64,000 nucleotides of DNA from Rhizobium sp. CB3090. Lineage in GTDB: Bacteria > Pseudomonadota > Alphaproteobacteria > Rhizobiales > Rhizobiaceae. The DNA lies in the NCBI RefSeq assembly GCF_029714285.1, contig NZ_CP121664.1:124001-188000 (forward strand), read 5' to 3'. The position numbers and the translations under genes were made by a program. Numbering within the stretch: the stretch's first letter is position 1; each line of letters begins with the position of its first letter. Below are positions 46,747-57,051 of the stretch, piece after piece. The notes beneath the pieces were generated by a model. The model was not told the origin of the DNA and did not search any database. It worked only from the letters and a program-made list of their open reading frames with translations.

Positions 46747-47835
46747 ATGCAGTATCCAAATTGTAATCACGAACAGGCGTATCGGATGTCGCAAAGCAGT
46801 AACCCACATTTGACATTTAGGCGTGATGGATCGTCATTTGATGGCATGATCGAAACACTCGGTACCGCCTTTGGCGAGTATAAAGCCGAGCTTGTCAGCC
46901 CCGTCGATGACTTCCAATGGAGTCTTGATTTTTCCACCTGCGACTGTGCCACCGTGATCAAGGGTTTTCATCAACACGAGTTCGAGTTTCAGATTGAGCC
47001 TACCATCAACGCAGTGGAGCATTTGTCGATTGTGCTACCGCGTAGCGGCGGCATGGGAGTGACCTACGGCCCGCGCGAAGCCACCGCTCGACATGGTAAG
47101 TTGCTCTTATACAACAATCTTGAGCCAGAGAGCGTCACGATGTTCGGCCGATCGAACATCATTGACGAACTTTTGCTCGACTGGAATGTTATTCTGCAGA
47201 CGCTCGATCAAACCTTCGAGACGCCATTCAGTGGATCATTAGGCCTTCTTCCGGAATTGGAAATGTCGACGTCGACGGGTCAGATGATCGGCTCTCTCGC
47301 TGAGACCGTCATTCGTGGGTTGCGCGATCCCTCGGTTCGATCCCCAATTGCAATGGCGCATATCACGCAAGCTTTGGCCGACCTGATAATACGCTTTGTC
47401 CCTCACAAGCTTTCGCACCTGCTCGACAGGAAGCCCTACATGATTGCCCCGAGGCATGTCCGGCGCGCGATTGAATATATGGAATCCAATATCGGCCAGC
47501 CGATCAGAATTCCGATGGTCGCCAAAGCCGCTGGCGTCTCGACACGCGCATTGCAACTCGGGTTCCGTGCCTTCCGGGAGACCACGCCGGCCGCTTATTT
47601 GGCGATGCTTCGCCTGCGGGCGGCGCGGGTGGATTTACTTGATCCTGAGAATGGGCACACAACGAGAGAAATTTGCGTGAAATGGGGATTTCTTCACTTC
47701 GGGCGGTTCTCGGCGATGTACAAGGCAAATTACGGTGAAAGCCCTTCTCATACGAGAAAGCGCATCAGGGGTATGCAGCCGCGCTCGCGCCGGCAACAAA
47801 AAACTTTAGTGGGCAACTCAATCTCACAGAGATGA
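46747..47835 (+). CDS. AraC family transcriptional regulator
   Basis: A 362-residue protein. An N-terminal AraC-binding-like domain (with FHQHEFEFQIEP and MGVTYGPREATARHGKL) precedes the C-terminal double helix-turn-helix (VRRAIEYMESNIGQPIRIPM, AAGVSTRALQLGFRAFRETT, then WGFLHFGRFSAMYKANYGES). The start may be 46747 or the ATG at 46786. It lies 150 bp after nodD on the same strand, and upstream of the nodA nod box. Its target is unknown. Confidence 0.85.
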   Translation: MQYPNCNHEQAYRMSQSSNPHLTFRRDGSSFDGMIETLGTAFGEYKAELVSPVDDFQWSLDFSTCDCATVIKGFHQHEFEFQIEPTINAVEHLSIVLPRSGGMGVTYGPREATARHGKLLLYNNLEPESVTMFGRSNIIDELLLDWNVILQTLDQTFETPFSGSLGLLPELEMSTSTGQMIGSLAETVIRGLRDPSVRSPIAMAHITQALADLIIRFVPHKLSHLLDRKPYMIAPRHVRRAIEYMESNIGQPIRIPMVAKAAGVSTRALQLGFRAFRETTPAAYLAMLRLRAARVDLLDPENGHTTREICVKWGFLHFGRFSAMYKANYGESPSHTRKRIRGMQPRSRRQQKTLVGNSISQR

Positions 47836-48405
47836 TCTCTCGCGCGATAAATGATTAGATGCGCGTGGGCGGCTGGTCGGGCTGCGTCCGTCAGTTTCCC
47901 CACCTGCCTCGCTCTCCCGTGTCATTCGGACCATTGCAAGGTTCCGCTATGACCATCTTCATTTTTTGCCAATGGGATTCCTCCCGCGCCGATTGTCTGA
48001 TATAGACCGGGCGCCCTGTCGCTGGCGCATCAATGCCATCCGCGTCAGCGCACCCGCCCTGTCATTGCTTGCCACGTGGTAATGACAGGGCAACCTGGTC
48101 GATCGAGCGTAATGATGAACAGGGATCCCGGGGACGATTCCCCTGGCCGACCCATCGATGTCGATGGTAATCAATCACGCCGCAGCCGGCGAACACCGGA
48201 GTGGATCCATAGCGTGCGCCGCTAGCCTTCCGCTTTCGATTTGCGATCGCATTGCCAGGCCGTCTTGCACTGCCGAGTGAAGCTCGTCCGGGGACAAGAA
48301 AACCAAGCCGACGACGTTCTCAATCAGCGTTGCTGAAGATGACTCGTAACGGCAGGCTGTGCCCGCGCGAGGCATTCCGGAGCGAATTGCTGATGTTGCG
48401 AGGGC
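47836..48405. other. intergenic, possible gene remnants
   Basis: About 570 bp with no convincing gene. A minus-strand frame (48175-48375) has coding-like composition but no recognisable domain. Confidence 0.35.
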
Positions 48406-48624
48406 CTAGTCTGGCGCGCCTTCAAGGAGGCCGTCATAGACTTGCATGAGCGCGTTGGTGATAGCCTGTCCAAGAGCATTACCTGTTTCGCGGACTGCAT
48501 CTTCGGTTCCATCACGCGCGGCCTTGGCCAGATCAAAACCCTGTTCACCGACAATCTGCTTGGCAACCTCAATAGCCCAGATGCCAAAGTCACCCCGGTT
48601 GTCGATCCTGATGCTTTCTTCCAT
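48406..48624 (-). CDS. small hypothetical protein
   Basis: A 72-residue acidic, helical protein (GDFGIWAIEVAKQIVGEQGF then ALGQAITNALMQVYDGLLEG). ATG 48624 has GACGAAG upstream. It is the only reading frame with natural composition in this gap. I do not recognise a family. It lies about 200 bp from the nodA nod box, facing away. Confidence 0.4.
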   Translation of the reverse strand: MEESIRIDNRGDFGIWAIEVAKQIVGEQGFDLAKAARDGTEDAVRETGNALGQAITNALMQVYDGLLEGAPD

Positions 48625-48826
48625 TCTTCGTCCCGTCCATTTATGCAAGAGCGCTTTACGCGTCCATTCCCGAAATGGCCAGCACTGCTGACCAATCGCC
48701 ATCCAGCACTATGATGATTCGAATTAAGTGCGAGCGATTTTTCTCATGTTCACAATGCAAGCGACTTCCAGTCCTGGCGCATTGAGTTCAACAAGAGTTT
48801 AAGAGTCGCGCTTATGGGATGCAACC

Positions 48827-48875
48827 CATTCATCGCTTGGATGCACCGCATCCAAATAATCGATTTTACGAATTG
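48827..48875 (+). promoter_or_regulatory. nod box upstream of nodA
   Basis: A near-consensus nod box: ATTCAT, six bases, GATG, six bases, ATCCAAATAATC, GATTTTACGAAT. Compared with ATCCAY-N6-GATG-N6-ATCNAAACAATCRATTTTACCAAT it differs at only a few positions. It lies about 250 bp upstream of nodA and probably drives nodA, the acyltransferase, nodF and nodE together, because no other nod box lies before nodF. Confidence 0.9.
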
Positions 48876-49123
48876 TGCGCTATGATCCATTAAAGGAACA
48901 TCGCTTGATCGCTATCAAATACATTGATGGCTGTCGCAAGCGGTTCGCGAATGGACAGGTATTTGGTTGCAAAGCCCCACAGTCAGGAACCCAGCGCCAC
49001 GAGCGATCCTATAGGCATGAGGGCTACAGTCGGCGGCAGACGAATGCCTTTTAGGCGTCCTCAACCCGGTGACTTTCATCGCATAGCTGCTTTTAAAAAA
49101 CACTCGGAAGAGGAGATTTTTGC

Positions 49124-49714
49124 ATGTGCTCTCAAATGCGGTGGAGACTATGCTGGGAAAGCGAGCTGGAACTCGCCGATCATGTGGAACTCGCCAACTT
49201 CTTTCGAACGACCTACGGGCCAACCGGGGCCTTTAATGCAAAACCATTCGAGGGCAGTCAAAGCTGGGCCGGAGCAAGACCCGAGCTTCGCCTCATCGGT
49301 TATGACGCTCACGGGATCGCCGCTCATCTGGGACTGCTACGTCGCTTCATTAAAGTTGATGGAATTGACCTGCCGGTAGCTGAGTTGGGATTGTACGGGA
49401 TACGCACCGATCGCGAAAGACTCGGAATGAGCCATTCAATCCGAGCCATGCTTCCAACCCTTCAGGATCTCGCCGTTCCGTTTGCTTTCGGCACGGTTCG
49501 GCCAGAGTTGCAAAGGCATATCGAGAGGTTCGGCCGTTACGGTCCTGTGACGGTTTTTTCGGACGTTCGCGTGCGGTCCACCTTACAAGAGCCGCGTCTC
49601 GATAAGCCGCCCACACGCATCGATGACGCACTTGTCGTCGTTCTGCCGATTGGACGATCAATGTCCGATTGGCCTGCTGGCTCGATGATCGATCGCAATG
49701 GACCGGAGCTATGA
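49124..49714 (+). CDS. nodA: Nod factor N-acyltransferase NodA
   Basis: A 196-residue enzyme of the usual length. Family blocks are [53 protein letters not shown] and the C-terminal [14 protein letters not shown]. It transfers a fatty acyl chain to the free amine of the chitooligosaccharide made by NodC and NodB. ATG 49124 follows GAGGAGA. nodB and nodC do not follow; the next gene is an acyltransferase. The separation of nodA from nodBC is known in R. etli-type strains. Confidence 0.97.
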   Translation: MCSQMRWRLCWESELELADHVELANFFRTTYGPTGAFNAKPFEGSQSWAGARPELRLIGYDAHGIAAHLGLLRRFIKVDGIDLPVAELGLYGIRTDRERLGMSHSIRAMLPTLQDLAVPFAFGTVRPELQRHIERFGRYGPVTVFSDVRVRSTLQEPRLDKPPTRIDDALVVVLPIGRSMSDWPAGSMIDRNGPEL

Positions 49715-49886
49715 CGCACCTGGCCTGCCAATGCGCCGTATATGTCGAGTGCACCTAGGGCCGCAGCGCGCTCATGAAGTCAGAACCGATCCAGCGCTGG
49801 CTTGCTTGGGCAGCCTACTAAACAGTCACCTTTCGGCCAAGTCATCGGTCAATCCCATCAATTGAGAATTACATCAGGTCCTACCG

Positions 49887-51812
49887 ATGCCGCGAGAATT
49901 TCGAGCCGATATCCAAGCCCTACGAGGGCTCGCTGTTTTGCTGGTTGTTCTCTATCATGCCCATATTGGGCCGTTCGCAGCTGGTTATCTTGGCGTTGAT
50001 GTTTTTTTCGTAATTTCGGGCTTTCTGATCACCGATCTGATCAGTAGGCAACTGGAGCAGTCGCGGTTCAGCTTCTTGGAATTCTACTATAGACGTGCGA
50101 AGCGTCTGTTGCCGGCCGCCTACGTCGTTATTGCGCTTACGACGATCGCTGCGCCTCTTTTTCTGTCGGACGTGGGGCTGCGGGAGTTCCGCAATCAGGT
50201 GATAGGGGCCCTCACATTTTCCGCCAACATCGTTCTTTGGTTGCAGGCGGACTATTTCGGCCCTGTCGCCGAACGGATGCCCCTCCTGCATTTTTGGTCG
50301 CTCTCGATCGAAGAACAATATTACCTGCTGCTGCCTCTCTTCTTGGTTTCGGTTCCTAGGAGATGGTGGCTCGTTGGAATTGCCATGCTCCTTGTCGCCA
50401 GCCTGACCCTGTGTGTTTGTCTGGTCACCTGGAACCCCTCGGCTGTCTTTTATCTTCTGCCGACCCGATCTTGGGAAATGGCCATGGGTTCACTCGGGGC
50501 TTTGCTTCCCATCAGGCCCTTGGTGTCTGCCGCGCTTGCGAAGTTACGTTTCCCAGCACTCGCGCTTCTCCTCCTTGCCCCAATGGGTTTTGCTCATCCT
50601 GTCGTCAATGCCGCTTTGGTTTGCTTGGCCACTCTCGCTCTCCTACGCGCGCCTAACTGGGACAACGCGGTCGTGCGTGGCATGAGGAGGATCGGTGACC
50701 TCTCTTACTCGCTTTATCTCATCCATTGGCCCGTGCTCGTCTATGTGAGAGCTGTGTGGTTGGCGGAACCTCCAGCGCTTGCGATCTATGCGGCCGTTGC
50801 TTTTTCAATGGTTGGGAGCTGGGCGCTTTCCAGGTTCGTGGAGGAGCCATTCCGACGCGGATACGCCATGTCGCGCGTCCGGCTGGTCTCGGGATTGGCT
50901 GCAACGTCGGTTCTACTCGCCTCCTCGCCCTCCCTTGCCATTGCCGCGACCGAGAGCAAGTCTGATTTCGCCACCATCCGGCGGATCAACTACGGCCTGG
51001 GAAGAGCATGTGATTTCAGCCTGGGATCGCCTCCCCAGGAAATCCCCAAGAGCTGCCAGACGGCAAGCAGGCCCGAGCTATTGGTCTGGGGCGATTCTTT
51101 TGCAATGGCACTTGTTCCGGGCCTGGCCAAAACAGTTGGCGAAGGCGGCCTTGCCCAGCTCACGATGAGCGGGTGTCTCCCCGCCATTGGCGTTGCTGCT
51201 GTCTCGAGGGAATTAGCGTCACCCTTTTCCCTTGCCTTTGCCCAGGATTGCATTGCCTTCAACGACCGCGTTTTGGCCATTTTGAAAAACCGACCGGAGA
51301 TAAGCACAGTTGTTATTTCAAGCCCTTTCGACACGCCTGTATCGGGTGAATTTATCCTGCTCAAGAGAAATGGTGAGACTTTCACTGAGGGCGAGCTCTC
51401 GCTCTATGCAGCCGTTGAAGGGATCAAGGCTCTCGTCGAAGCCGTTCGGGCAACGGGCAAGCGCGTCGTTGTGGTTGCTCCTCCGCCAGTCGGAAACTTC
51501 GACATCGGCGATTGCCTGGAGCGGAAGGCGAGGGGGAGCATTATGCTTGGGCGCTACAGCGACTGCAAAATAGATGTGAGTGAATATCGCCGCAGACGCG
51601 CCCGCACCCTGGAGCTGTTAAACGAAGCAGCGCTAAAGGCCGACGTAGAAGTCGTTTCCTACCACGACTTTCTCTGCGACGGCACAAAATGCAAAACCGA
51701 GATCGACGGCAAATTCCTTTACCGAGATAGTGGTCACCTTTCCTATGAAGGATCTGAGATCATTGCTCGCCAGACAAATCTTGCTGAGAGGCTGATCAGG
51801 GCCGCTCGCTAG
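49887..51812 (+). CDS. membrane O-acyltransferase (AT3) with C-terminal SGNH domain
   Basis: A 641-residue OafA-like protein. The N-terminal 340 residues are an acyltransferase-3 membrane domain with about ten helices (REFRADIQALRGLAVLLVVL; catalytic-type His in LYHAHIG; FVISGFLITDLI). Then follows a periplasmic SGNH-hydrolase-like domain with block I GDSFAMALVP (Ser present) and the late DSGHLSYEGSE with the Asp-x-x-His pair. Such enzymes add acetyl groups to polysaccharides. Here it lies between nodA and nodF, so it may O-acylate the Nod factor or its precursor. It is longer than NodX and unlike NodL. Function is inferred. Confidence 0.88.
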   Translation: MPREFRADIQALRGLAVLLVVLYHAHIGPFAAGYLGVDVFFVISGFLITDLISRQLEQSRFSFLEFYYRRAKRLLPAAYVVIALTTIAAPLFLSDVGLREFRNQVIGALTFSANIVLWLQADYFGPVAERMPLLHFWSLSIEEQYYLLLPLFLVSVPRRWWLVGIAMLLVASLTLCVCLVTWNPSAVFYLLPTRSWEMAMGSLGALLPIRPLVSAALAKLRFPALALLLLAPMGFAHPVVNAALVCLATLALLRAPNWDNAVVRGMRRIGDLSYSLYLIHWPVLVYVRAVWLAEPPALAIYAAVAFSMVGSWALSRFVEEPFRRGYAMSRVRLVSGLAATSVLLASSPSLAIAATESKSDFATIRRINYGLGRACDFSLGSPPQEIPKSCQTASRPELLVWGDSFAMALVPGLAKTVGEGGLAQLTMSGCLPAIGVAAVSRELASPFSLAFAQDCIAFNDRVLAILKNRPEISTVVISSPFDTPVSGEFILLKRNGETFTEGELSLYAAVEGIKALVEAVRATGKRVVVVAPPPVGNFDIGDCLERKARGSIMLGRYSDCKIDVSEYRRRRARTLELLNEAALKADVEVVSYHDFLCDGTKCKTEIDGKFLYRDSGHLSYEGSEIIARQTNLAERLIRAAR

Positions 51813-51906
51813 AGCATTTTTGGCCAATGAAATCCTTCCATTTCGAGGGAGGGGACACGTTCCTGGTGCCACCTGTGCGTCGTAGGAAAAATCGAGAGGA
51901 GACAAT

Positions 51907-52188
51907 ATGGCAGATCAAATCGCAGATAACGTCATCGCCATGATCAAGAAAAACGCTGCTGCGTATGGCACCGACAGAGATCCCTCCTTGAGCGACGCCG
52001 AAATAACGACTGAGACCGAGCTGACCTCGCTCGGTATCGATTCGATAGGACTGGCGGATATCCTCTGGGATCTGGAGCAAGCCTATGACATCGGCATCGA
52101 GTTTAACACCGCAGACGCCTGGGCAAATCTTAAAACTGTCGGTGATCTCATTGAAGCCGTCCGCGCTTTGAGAGTAAGGGAGGCTTGA
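51907..52188 (+). CDS. nodF: specialised acyl carrier protein NodF
   Basis: A 93-residue acyl carrier protein. The phosphopantetheine Ser is in LTSLGIDSIGLADILW. With NodE it makes the special, often polyunsaturated, fatty acid that NodA places on the Nod factor. AGAGGAGA precedes the ATG. The stop is immediately followed by the nodE ATG. It lies 94 bp after the acyltransferase, with no nod box between. Confidence 0.94.
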   Translation: MADQIADNVIAMIKKNAAAYGTDRDPSLSDAEITTETELTSLGIDSIGLADILWDLEQAYDIGIEFNTADAWANLKTVGDLIEAVRALRVREA

Positions 52189-53397
52189 ATGGACAGGCGC
52201 GTCGTTATCACTGGAATGGGCGGCCTATGCGGACTGGGAACCAACCACACCTCCATCTGGGAAGCAATGCGCGAAGGACGTTCCGCTATCGGCCCAATCG
52301 CCAATTCAGACCTTCACGAGTTGAAGGGCATGATCGGCGCCGAGATCAAGGCGCTACCGGAGCATGGCCTAAATTCCAAGCAAACCAATTCAATGGACCG
52401 CTTCAGCTTGCTTGCCGTGATTGCCGCACGCGAAGCTGCAAGACATGCCGAACTCTCCATTGACGAAGGAAACACCTATCGCATCGGTGCGATGGTGGGT
52501 GTTGGCGTGTGCGGCTGGGAAGCGATCGAAGGAAACTATCGCGCTCTTCTTTTAGATGGCGCTCGGCGGGCTGCCATCCTTACTGCACCCAAGGTTATGC
52601 CGAGTGCTGCCGCCGCTCAGGTCAGCATGAGCCTTGGCTTGCGCGGTCCGGTTTTCGGCGTCACATCCGCCTGTGCCTCGGCCAACCATGCCATCGCCTC
52701 GGCAGTGGATCAGATCAGGCTCGGCCGCGCCGACGTGATGCTGGCCGGCGGCAGCGAAGCCCCGCTTGTGTGGGGCGTGCTGAAGTCTTGGGAAGCGCTG
52801 CGCATACTCGCGCCCGATACCTGCCGACCCTTCTCCGCCGACAGAAAAGGCGTGGTATTAGGCGAGGGCGCGGCAATGGCGGTATTGGAAAGCTATCAGC
52901 ATGCGGCACGGCGGGGTGCGACGATACTTGCCGAAATCGCCGGCGCTGGTCTTTCCGCCGACGCATTCGACATCGTTGCACCTGCCGTCGAAGGGCCGGT
53001 GGCCGCGATGCGCGCCTGCCTTTCTGATGCTGAGCTGAATGCTGAGGACGTGGATTATCTAAATGCGCATGGCACTGGTACCAGAGCCAACGATCAGATC
53101 GAAACAGCAGCGATCAAACGTGTCTTCCGACATCATGCCAACTCGATGTCCGTCTCCTCAACCAAATCCGTGCACGCGCATTGCCTCGGTGCGTCGAGCG
53201 CGCTCGAGATGATCGCCTGTGTGATGGCTCTGCGCGAAGGCGTCGTGCCGCCGACCGCCAACTACCGCGAGCCGGATCCTGCTTGCGATCTCGATTTTAC
53301 TCCCAATGTGCCGCGCGAGCGGAAATTGCACGTAGCACTGAGCAACGCCTTCGCCATGGGCGGCACGAATGCCGTTGTGGCATTCAAGCGGGTATAG
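52189..53397 (+). CDS. nodE: beta-ketoacyl synthase NodE
   Basis: A 402-residue condensing enzyme, exactly the usual NodE length. The catalytic Cys is in [15 protein letters not shown], and the two His are in [13 protein letters not shown] and [16 protein letters not shown]. It elongates acyl chains on NodF and determines host range through acyl structure. It begins directly at the nodF stop. Confidence 0.95.
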   Translation: MDRRVVITGMGGLCGLGTNHTSIWEAMREGRSAIGPIANSDLHELKGMIGAEIKALPEHGLNSKQTNSMDRFSLLAVIAAREAARHAELSIDEGNTYRIGAMVGVGVCGWEAIEGNYRALLLDGARRAAILTAPKVMPSAAAAQVSMSLGLRGPVFGVTSACASANHAIASAVDQIRLGRADVMLAGGSEAPLVWGVLKSWEALRILAPDTCRPFSADRKGVVLGEGAAMAVLESYQHAARRGATILAEIAGAGLSADAFDIVAPAVEGPVAAMRACLSDAELNAEDVDYLNAHGTGTRANDQIETAAIKRVFRHHANSMSVSSTKSVHAHCLGASSALEMIACVMALREGVVPPTANYREPDPACDLDFTPNVPRERKLHVALSNAFAMGGTNAVVAFKRV

Positions 53398-53569
53398 ACC
53401 AGGCGTTTTCCTCGCCTTGCCTGTCAATGATGCCGTGCTGAATGTCGGATTTTAGTCGTCTGGCGCGAGCTGTGCCAGTGGCTATCTGACTTGGATGATG
53501 TTGTCTGCTGGCGCCCGTGAGCTTTGGCCGATCATCAGCCCGTCGATCATAAACGACGAGAGGTACTCA

Positions 53570-55009
53570 ATGAATATAGCACCACGGAACTCCGTAGATT
53601 CGCATCGAAAAGAGGATGATCATCTTGCACGTCACCTTTCCAACCGGCATCTCCAGCTTATAGCCATCGGAGGCGCAATTGGCACCGGTCTTTTCATGGG
53701 ATCCGGAAAGACCATTTCGCTCGCCGGGCCTTCGATCTTGCTCGTCTACGCGATCATTGGCTTCATGCTTTTCTTTGTCATGCGTGCGCTCGGAGAAATC
53801 CTGCTATCCAGTTTGGAATATCGTTCGTTTGCGGATTTCGCCGGGGACTATCTCGGGCCCTGGGCGCAGTTTTTCAGCGGCTGGACCTACTGGCTTTCCT
53901 GGATTGTGACCGGGGTGGCCGACGTTGTCGCCGTTTCCAGCTACGTGTCATTTTGGCTCCCAGACATTGCGCTCTGGGTCCCAGCGCTTGGTCTGATATT
54001 CACGCTTCTCGCCCTCAACCTGCCGACGGTGCGCAATTTCGGTGAAATCGAATTCTGGTTTGCGCTCATCAAGATTGTCACTATCGTGTCACTCATCCTT
54101 GCCGGTGTTTACATGCTTTCCAAAGGCTTCACACTGCCCAATGGAAGCACGGCATCGGTCTCGCATCTGTGGCTGCATGGCGGCTTCTTTCCGAATGGTT
54201 TCCACGGTTTCGTTGCCGGTTTCCAAATTGCTGTGTTTGCCTTTGCAGGTGTCGAACTCGTTGGAATGACCGCCGCAGAGACCAAAGACTCGGCCCGCAA
54301 CCTGCCAAAGGCAATCAACTCGATTCCGGTGCGCGTGGCACTCTTCTATCTCGGTGCCCTGTTCGTCATCCTTACGGTCATCCCATGGAATGAAGTCGAT
54401 CCGAATTCGAGCCCGTTTGTCGCTATGTTTTCGCTTGCTGGACTTGGTATTGCCGCCCATGTGGTGAATTTCGTCGTATTGACCTCGGCGACATCAAGTG
54501 CCAACTCAGGCATATATTCAACATCGCGCATGGTCTACGGACTTGCGACCCTCCGGCTGGCCCCGAGCCTGTTCGGCAAGTTGAACCGAAGGAAAGTGCC
54601 GGTAAATGCACTGTTCTTCTCGTGCGTCTTTCTGCTGGCGGGCATCGGACTGCTTTACTCCGGTGATAATATTATCGAGGCTTTCACGATCGTCACGGCG
54701 GTTTCTGCGGTGCTTATCATCTTTATTTGGTCGATCATCCTTGCATCTTACCTGCAATATCGCCGCAAGCGGCCGGACTTGCACGAAAAATCCAGCTTCA
54801 AACTGCCCGGCGGACGTGCGGCTGTCGCAATGGTCTTCGGTTTCTTCATCTTCATCCTGTGGGCCTTGGCGCAGAAGCCGGACACGGCTATCGCCTTGAA
54901 GGTTACGCCGCTGTGGTTCGTATTGCTCGCAATCGCCTATGTGGTAGTCAAAAAGGCACGACGCTCACGATTATCCGTCGAGGGTGGAAATGGTCTCGAT
55001 CGAATATGA
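53570..55009 (+). CDS. amino acid permease, APC superfamily (GabP/ProY/CycA-like)
   Basis: A 479-residue inner-membrane transporter with about twelve helices. It begins with the family block HLQLIAIGGAIGTGLFMGSG and includes FAFAGVELVGMTAAETKD and the SANSGIYSTSRMVYGLA stretch. ATG 53570 follows GAGAGGT; the frame open to 53495 is not needed. Close relatives carry D-serine/D-alanine/glycine, proline or GABA; the substrate is not clear. It is not part of the nod operon by spacing (170 bp). Confidence 0.9.
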   Translation: MNIAPRNSVDSHRKEDDHLARHLSNRHLQLIAIGGAIGTGLFMGSGKTISLAGPSILLVYAIIGFMLFFVMRALGEILLSSLEYRSFADFAGDYLGPWAQFFSGWTYWLSWIVTGVADVVAVSSYVSFWLPDIALWVPALGLIFTLLALNLPTVRNFGEIEFWFALIKIVTIVSLILAGVYMLSKGFTLPNGSTASVSHLWLHGGFFPNGFHGFVAGFQIAVFAFAGVELVGMTAAETKDSARNLPKAINSIPVRVALFYLGALFVILTVIPWNEVDPNSSPFVAMFSLAGLGIAAHVVNFVVLTSATSSANSGIYSTSRMVYGLATLRLAPSLFGKLNRRKVPVNALFFSCVFLLAGIGLLYSGDNIIEAFTIVTAVSAVLIIFIWSIILASYLQYRRKRPDLHEKSSFKLPGGRAAVAMVFGFFIFILWALAQKPDTAIALKVTPLWFVLLAIAYVVVKKARRSRLSVEGGNGLDRI

Positions 55010-55505
55010 CGAAGATTTTCCGTCGGATAAGATGCAGCAAGGCGTCGGTGCGCCCCGCTGGCGCTCAGTTTCTCTGCCTGGTCGCCTTTTCCGAAGACCT
55101 GCTTGATCCCTGTAACTCAAGAAAGTGGCAGATGGATCCGACATAGCGTTTCCGGTTCGAATGGCGAGTTTGTAGGAAGAACCACGGATTGTCAGAAACC
55201 CGACACGGCCGGCCGCCAATCAAGCAGCGAAGCTCTTCCTTCGCTATCGCGCCCAGAAACGCAGGAAGCGTCGCTCTGCAAACGGACGACAAGCCGGCCT
55301 AAGCAATGCGAAGTGCAGCGCGCGTTTTCAAATCCAGATGCGACGGTCGCTCCTTTTAAGCCGGGCAGCGCGGACGCACCAAAAATCTCAGGAGAAACAG
55401 GCAAGCTTCTTTAAATCATAATTTGCGTGGCGGTTGATTAAAGGCATAAAGTCCGGATGGCCGAGAATGTCTTCGCCCATCCGCTGCTCGGCAGTCCCCT
55501 GCGAC
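55010..55505. other. intergenic between converging genes
   Basis: About 495 bp between the amino-acid permease and the SulP gene, which converge. No recognisable gene, and no clear T-tailed terminator was seen. Confidence 0.4.
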
Positions 55506-57047
55506 TTATCCTGTCGGTTCCGCGGTCTCGGCGGTCAATCGCTTGAAGATCGGCACCAACCGCGGATGACGGCCTGCGGGTGGATGCTGAATATCAACCG
55601 TGCGCCCCACTTTCTTCTGCCGCTTAAGCCAATCGCGTAAGGTCTCTGCGCAGGTATGGTCGACATAGTGCAAATCGCTGCTGGCGATCCGGACCGTGCA
55701 ACCAGCTGGAAGCGATTCCAAAGTATTAAGGAGCGCGGGAACATCCCTGCAAGTCGCAACGCCTCCAAGCGTCAGATGAACCGTCTCAGCATCTTCCATT
55801 CGATCGATAGCAAGCTTGCGCCGTAGATAAGGAAGGACCTCGAAAATCGAGAGCGTCAAACCTAGAGCCACGCCCACGAGCAAGTCCTGCAAGACGACCA
55901 TGGCAACGGTCGCAACCCAGATGCCCACGGGCACCCAACCATGATGATCGAAGAGATCGCGCACGTGATGAAGGCTGATCAGCCGCCAACCCGTCACGAG
56001 CAGTATTGCGGCGAGCGCCGTCAGCGGCACCGTGGAAAGCAATTGCGGCAGCAATACCGTAAGCCCAAGAATCCAGACGCCATGCAGGACGGCCGATGCC
56101 CGTGTCTGCGCCCCGGCTTGGATATTTGCCGAGGAGCGTACGATAACACCAGTGATCGGTAGACCACCGAGCAGTCCGCAGAACCCATTGCCAATACCTT
56201 GTGCGAAAAGCTCCTTGTTGAAGCGTGTGCTGGCGCCGTCATGCATCCGGTCGACAGCCGCAGACGACAGCAATGATTCCGCACTGGCGATGACCGCAAT
56301 TACGAGCGTTGTGATGACGATTCCAGGCTGAGCCATATTCGCGAAACTTTCCACTGTCGGCAATGAAATGCTGTTTGCTAGAGATGCAGGAACCTCGACC
56401 CTGGCAATCGGTAGCCGCATTGCAGCCGTTAATGTGGTTCCGGTGGCAACGCCTACCAGCGCACCCGGGACCAGCCTCAGCCGGTTCGGCCTGAATTTTT
56501 CCCAGCCGATCATCGCGAGCAAGGAAATCAGCCCTACAAGCAGGTCGACGGATTCGCTCGTCAAACCGGCCCCCCAAAGATGTCCGAATGTTCGCTCCAT
56601 CGCCACGACGTTTTCAATGCCACCCGCAGCCGGTTTAGCCCCCATCAGAACGTGTATTTGTCCGAGGATGATCAGAATGCCGATACCGGCCAGCATACCG
56701 TGAACGACAGCGGGCGAGATTGCCCGAAACCATGAACCGATCTTCAGGAACGCGGCAAGGATCTGCAAAAGCCCGGCAACGATCAGGACCGGCCCGAGCA
56801 TGGCCACTCCATATTGTTCGACAAAGCCGAAGACAACGACCGCCAGACCAGCGGCAGGGCCTGACACTTGCAGGGGCGAACCCGCCAGCAAGCCCACCAC
56901 AATCCCGCCGACGATGCCTGATATAAGGCCCATGGCAACAGGCACGCCCGAGGCAACTGCAATTCCAAGGCAAAGCGGGATAGCAACGAAAAAGACGACA
57001 AGCGACGAGGAGAAATCGCGCGAAAAAGCGAAGTTGTTATTGGTCAT
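55506..57047 (-). CDS. SulP family anion transporter with STAS domain (possible bicarbonate transporter)
   Basis: A 513-residue membrane protein. It begins FSRDFSSSLVVFFVAIPLCL; the SulP signature region lies around ISGIVGGIVVGLLAGSPLQV. A C-terminal STAS domain (about residues 420-513) includes VRIASSDLHYVDHTCAETLR. It follows a beta-carbonic anhydrase gene by 4 bp, an association seen in BicA-like bicarbonate uptake. Sulfate transport is the alternative. I use ATG 57047, because the supplied longer frame lies inside the upstream gene. Confidence 0.88.
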   Translation of the reverse strand: MTNNNFAFSRDFSSSLVVFFVAIPLCLGIAVASGVPVAMGLISGIVGGIVVGLLAGSPLQVSGPAAGLAVVVFGFVEQYGVAMLGPVLIVAGLLQILAAFLKIGSWFRAISPAVVHGMLAGIGILIILGQIHVLMGAKPAAGGIENVVAMERTFGHLWGAGLTSESVDLLVGLISLLAMIGWEKFRPNRLRLVPGALVGVATGTTLTAAMRLPIARVEVPASLANSISLPTVESFANMAQPGIVITTLVIAVIASAESLLSSAAVDRMHDGASTRFNKELFAQGIGNGFCGLLGGLPITGVIVRSSANIQAGAQTRASAVLHGVWILGLTVLLPQLLSTVPLTALAAILLVTGWRLISLHHVRDLFDHHGWVPVGIWVATVAMVVLQDLLVGVALGLTLSIFEVLPYLRRKLAIDRMEDAETVHLTLGGVATCRDVPALLNTLESLPAGCTVRIASSDLHYVDHTCAETLRDWLKRQKKVGRTVDIQHPPAGRHPRLVPIFKRLTAETAEPTG

Positions 57048-57051
57048 GGCC

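Noticed and set aside
51813..51906. Search for a nod box before nodF
   Set aside because: No ATC-N-AAACAATC core is present in the 94-bp gap, so nodFE is taken to depend on the nod box before nodA.
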